From JBHJHK01 sp050330975 (GTDB lineage: Bacteria; Pseudomonadota; Gammaproteobacteria; Competibacterales; Competibacteraceae), in NCBI GenBank assembly GCA_050330975.1, contig JBHJHK010000158.1:1-15994 (forward strand): a DNA stretch of 15,994 nucleotides. Reading direction: 5' to 3'. Below are positions 14,703-15,994 of the stretch, one piece after another (position 1 is the first letter of the stretch; every line of letters begins with the position of its first letter). A program made the position numbers and the translations under genes. The notes under the pieces are model-generated. The model searched no databases, was not told the origin of the DNA, and was given only the letters and a program-made list of their open reading frames with translations.

Positions 14703-15994
14703 GTGGCGACCTTTCCTGCGCCCACCCACCGCGAAGCCCTGCACGCCGCCTTTGTCGACGGGCGCTTCGCCAATCCCTTTGGCGGCATTGAGCACCAACA
14801 ATCCCTGTGGCGTCCCAACCCCGACGACGTCGAGGCCCTCCACCCCGAGGCGCGCCAACTTTTTGCCCAAACCCTACAGCAGGTGATATCCCCCGAGTGG
14901 GAGGGGTCGGGGCGCATCTTGTTAGTCAGGGGAGAAGCCGGGGTGGGCAAGACCCACCTTATGCGCGCCTATCGACAAATGGCCCACGCCACCCAGCGGG
15001 CCTATGTGGGCTATGTGCAGATCAACCGCTCCGTCACCGAGCCTTTTAAACATATCCTCGATCGCCTCATCCACTCCCTAGAGCAGCCCTACGACAGCGC
15101 AGAATCCCCCCAAAGCGGACTTCGACGCCTTGCGGCGGGTTTGCTAGAGGCGCCCGAAATCGCCGAGCTCTATTTTAAACACCGCGACGACGACACCCTC
15201 CATCCCGCCGCCGAACTCCTGCGCAGCGGCGATTTGGCGGCCAACCAGCGCCAGCAGGTGGTGCGAGAAATTCGCCATCGCCTGGCCTCGGCCGATCGCT
15301 TTAGCGCCATCGACCCCCGGCTCATCCAGGCCGTGCTCCTCCTCGAGGTGGGTGACGCCGAACTGTCCCACTGTGTGAAGAGTTATTTGCGCGGCGACGA
15401 CCTCAGCGCCGACGAACGGGCCCTACTGGGGGATATCGTCCCCAAACCGCGGGCGGAGCAAGCGCTGTTGCTCATCGGCCAGCTAGGGCAGCTCATGGAG
15501 AAGGTCGGGGACGCCGCCTTGGTGTTGCTCGTCGACCAGTTAGAAGACATCCTCGGTGGGGACGACGCTGTCGACCGGTTGGAGGGGTTGCTCAACAGTT
15601 GCCGCGCCATCGCCGAGGCGGCGCCGACTTCCCTCATTGTCTTGAGTACCCTCGGGGCCATCTTTGACCAGTATTTCGCCAAGCTCCCCAGGTCCCTCGC
15701 CGACCGCATCGTCGACGATTTTCCCAAACCCATCGCCCTTAAGCCCCCGACCACCCAGGCCCAAGTCGCCGCCCTGGTGGGGGCCCGGTTGACCAAGCTC
15801 TATCGCCAAGCGCAGCTCGAACCGCCGCCGGATTGCTGCCCCTTTGGCGACGCCGAGCTCAAGGCCTGGGTCAATCTGCGCCCCCGGGACATTCTCAATG
15901 CCGCCTACGAATGGCGCGAGGCTGCCGTGGCGCGGGGGCAGTACACCTCTGAGCTCGCCACCTCTCCGAGGACGACACCTCCCCCCCCCCCCCC
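14703..15994 (+). CDS. P-loop ATPase (AAA/STAND-like), 3' end missing
   Basis: The frame runs from GTG 14703 to the window edge with no stop (430 full codons), so the protein is larger than seen. Visible motifs are Walker A GEAGVGKTH at 77-85, Walker B ALVLLVDQLEDI at 272-283 (Asp278, Glu281), a sensor-1-like strand IVLSTLGAI at 312-320, and NLRPRDIL at 391-398, whose Arg resembles sensor 2 of ORC/STAND ATPases. The 187 residues between Walker A and Walker B are longer than in a minimal AAA core and are mostly helical, so an insertion is likely. The start has GGAGG 7 nt upstream, inside the preceding gene, with only 2 nt between stop and start. The final Pro run comes from the terminal C run and may be an artefact. 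Downstream domains, and so the effector function, cannot be seen. Confidence 0.85.
   Translation, partial: MATFPAPTHREALHAAFVDGRFANPFGGIEHQQSLWRPNPDDVEALHPEARQLFAQTLQQVISPEWEGSGRILLVRGEAGVGKTHLMRAYRQMAHATQRAYVGYVQINRSVTEPFKHILDRLIHSLEQPYDSAESPQSGLRRLAAGLLEAPEIAELYFKHRDDDTLHPAAELLRSGDLAANQRQQVVREIRHRLASADRFSAIDPRLIQAVLLLEVGDAELSHCVKSYLRGDDLSADERALLGDIVPKPRAEQALLLIGQLGQLMEKVGDAALVLLVDQLEDILGGDDAVDRLEGLLNSCRAIAEAAPTSLIVLSTLGAIFDQYFAKLPRSLADRIVDDFPKPIALKPPTTQAQVAALVGARLTKLYRQAQLEPPPDCCPFGDAELKAWVNLRPRDILNAAYEWREAAVARGQYTSELATSPRTTPPPPP
15981..15994. other. Fourteen-C homopolymer at right contig edge
   Basis: The window ends in C14 inside the ATPase gene, giving a Pro run. This is probably a sequencing or assembly end artefact rather than a true proline stretch. 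Confidence 0.6.

Noticed and set aside
11836..15994. Direct assignment of the kinase/ATPase block to BREX type 2 (Pgl)
   Set aside because: No PglX methylase, PglZ phosphatase or helicase is in view, and the kinase size and layout do not match PglW; the relation can only be tested with sequence beyond the window.

Overview
This is a G+C-rich bacterial window (roughly two thirds G+C by eye, with many runs of C and G). It is densely coded and shows no plasmid, phage, tRNA or rRNA feature. The solute-binding protein has a plain Sec signal peptide with no lipobox, which points to a Gram-negative periplasm. The gene families fit a high-G+C proteobacterium, but taxonomy cannot be fixed from the sequence alone. 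Both ends sit in homopolymers (10 G near base 1, 14 C at the end) and both cut through open genes, so this looks like a whole assembly contig that broke at poly-G/C runs.

Layout. (1) 1-4374, minus strand: three tandem paralogous SAM-dependent methyltransferases with a methyltransferase-regulatory domain. The last runs off the left edge. All three start ten residues before the same Tyr, which fixes their start codons (ATG 1206, TTG 2751, ATG 4374). (2) 4375-4503: a divergent regulatory region with a TATAGT-based palindrome. (3) 4504-8041, plus strand: a four-gene ABC importer of the OpuC/OsmU type (permease, ATPase with CBS domains, permease, periplasmic binding protein) for glycine betaine, choline, carnitine or similar osmolytes. 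(4) 8122-11670, plus strand: a tightly packed acyl-CoA module of acyl-CoA dehydrogenase, AMP-forming acyl-CoA ligase and crotonase-fold hydratase, with 7-nt and ATGA-overlap junctions. It could degrade a carboxylic acid, possibly one brought in by the transporter, but the substrate is not shown. (5) 11836-15994, plus strand: a Ser/Thr protein kinase with a long helical N-terminal region, a 298-residue protein that I do not recognise, and the first 430 codons of a P-loop ATPase.

The last block is the best candidate for an undescribed system. It is a kinase, a small putative winged-helix adaptor and a STAND/AAA-like ATPase in one compact operon, with the ATPase start translationally coupled to the gene before it. 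That composition resembles NTP-dependent signalling or conflict systems, but the genes that would decide this lie beyond base 15994. No stretch longer than 300 bases lacks a gene. The largest gaps are 11671-11835 (hairpins), 4375-4503 (divergent regulatory region) and 2752-2877 (leader of the second methyltransferase).
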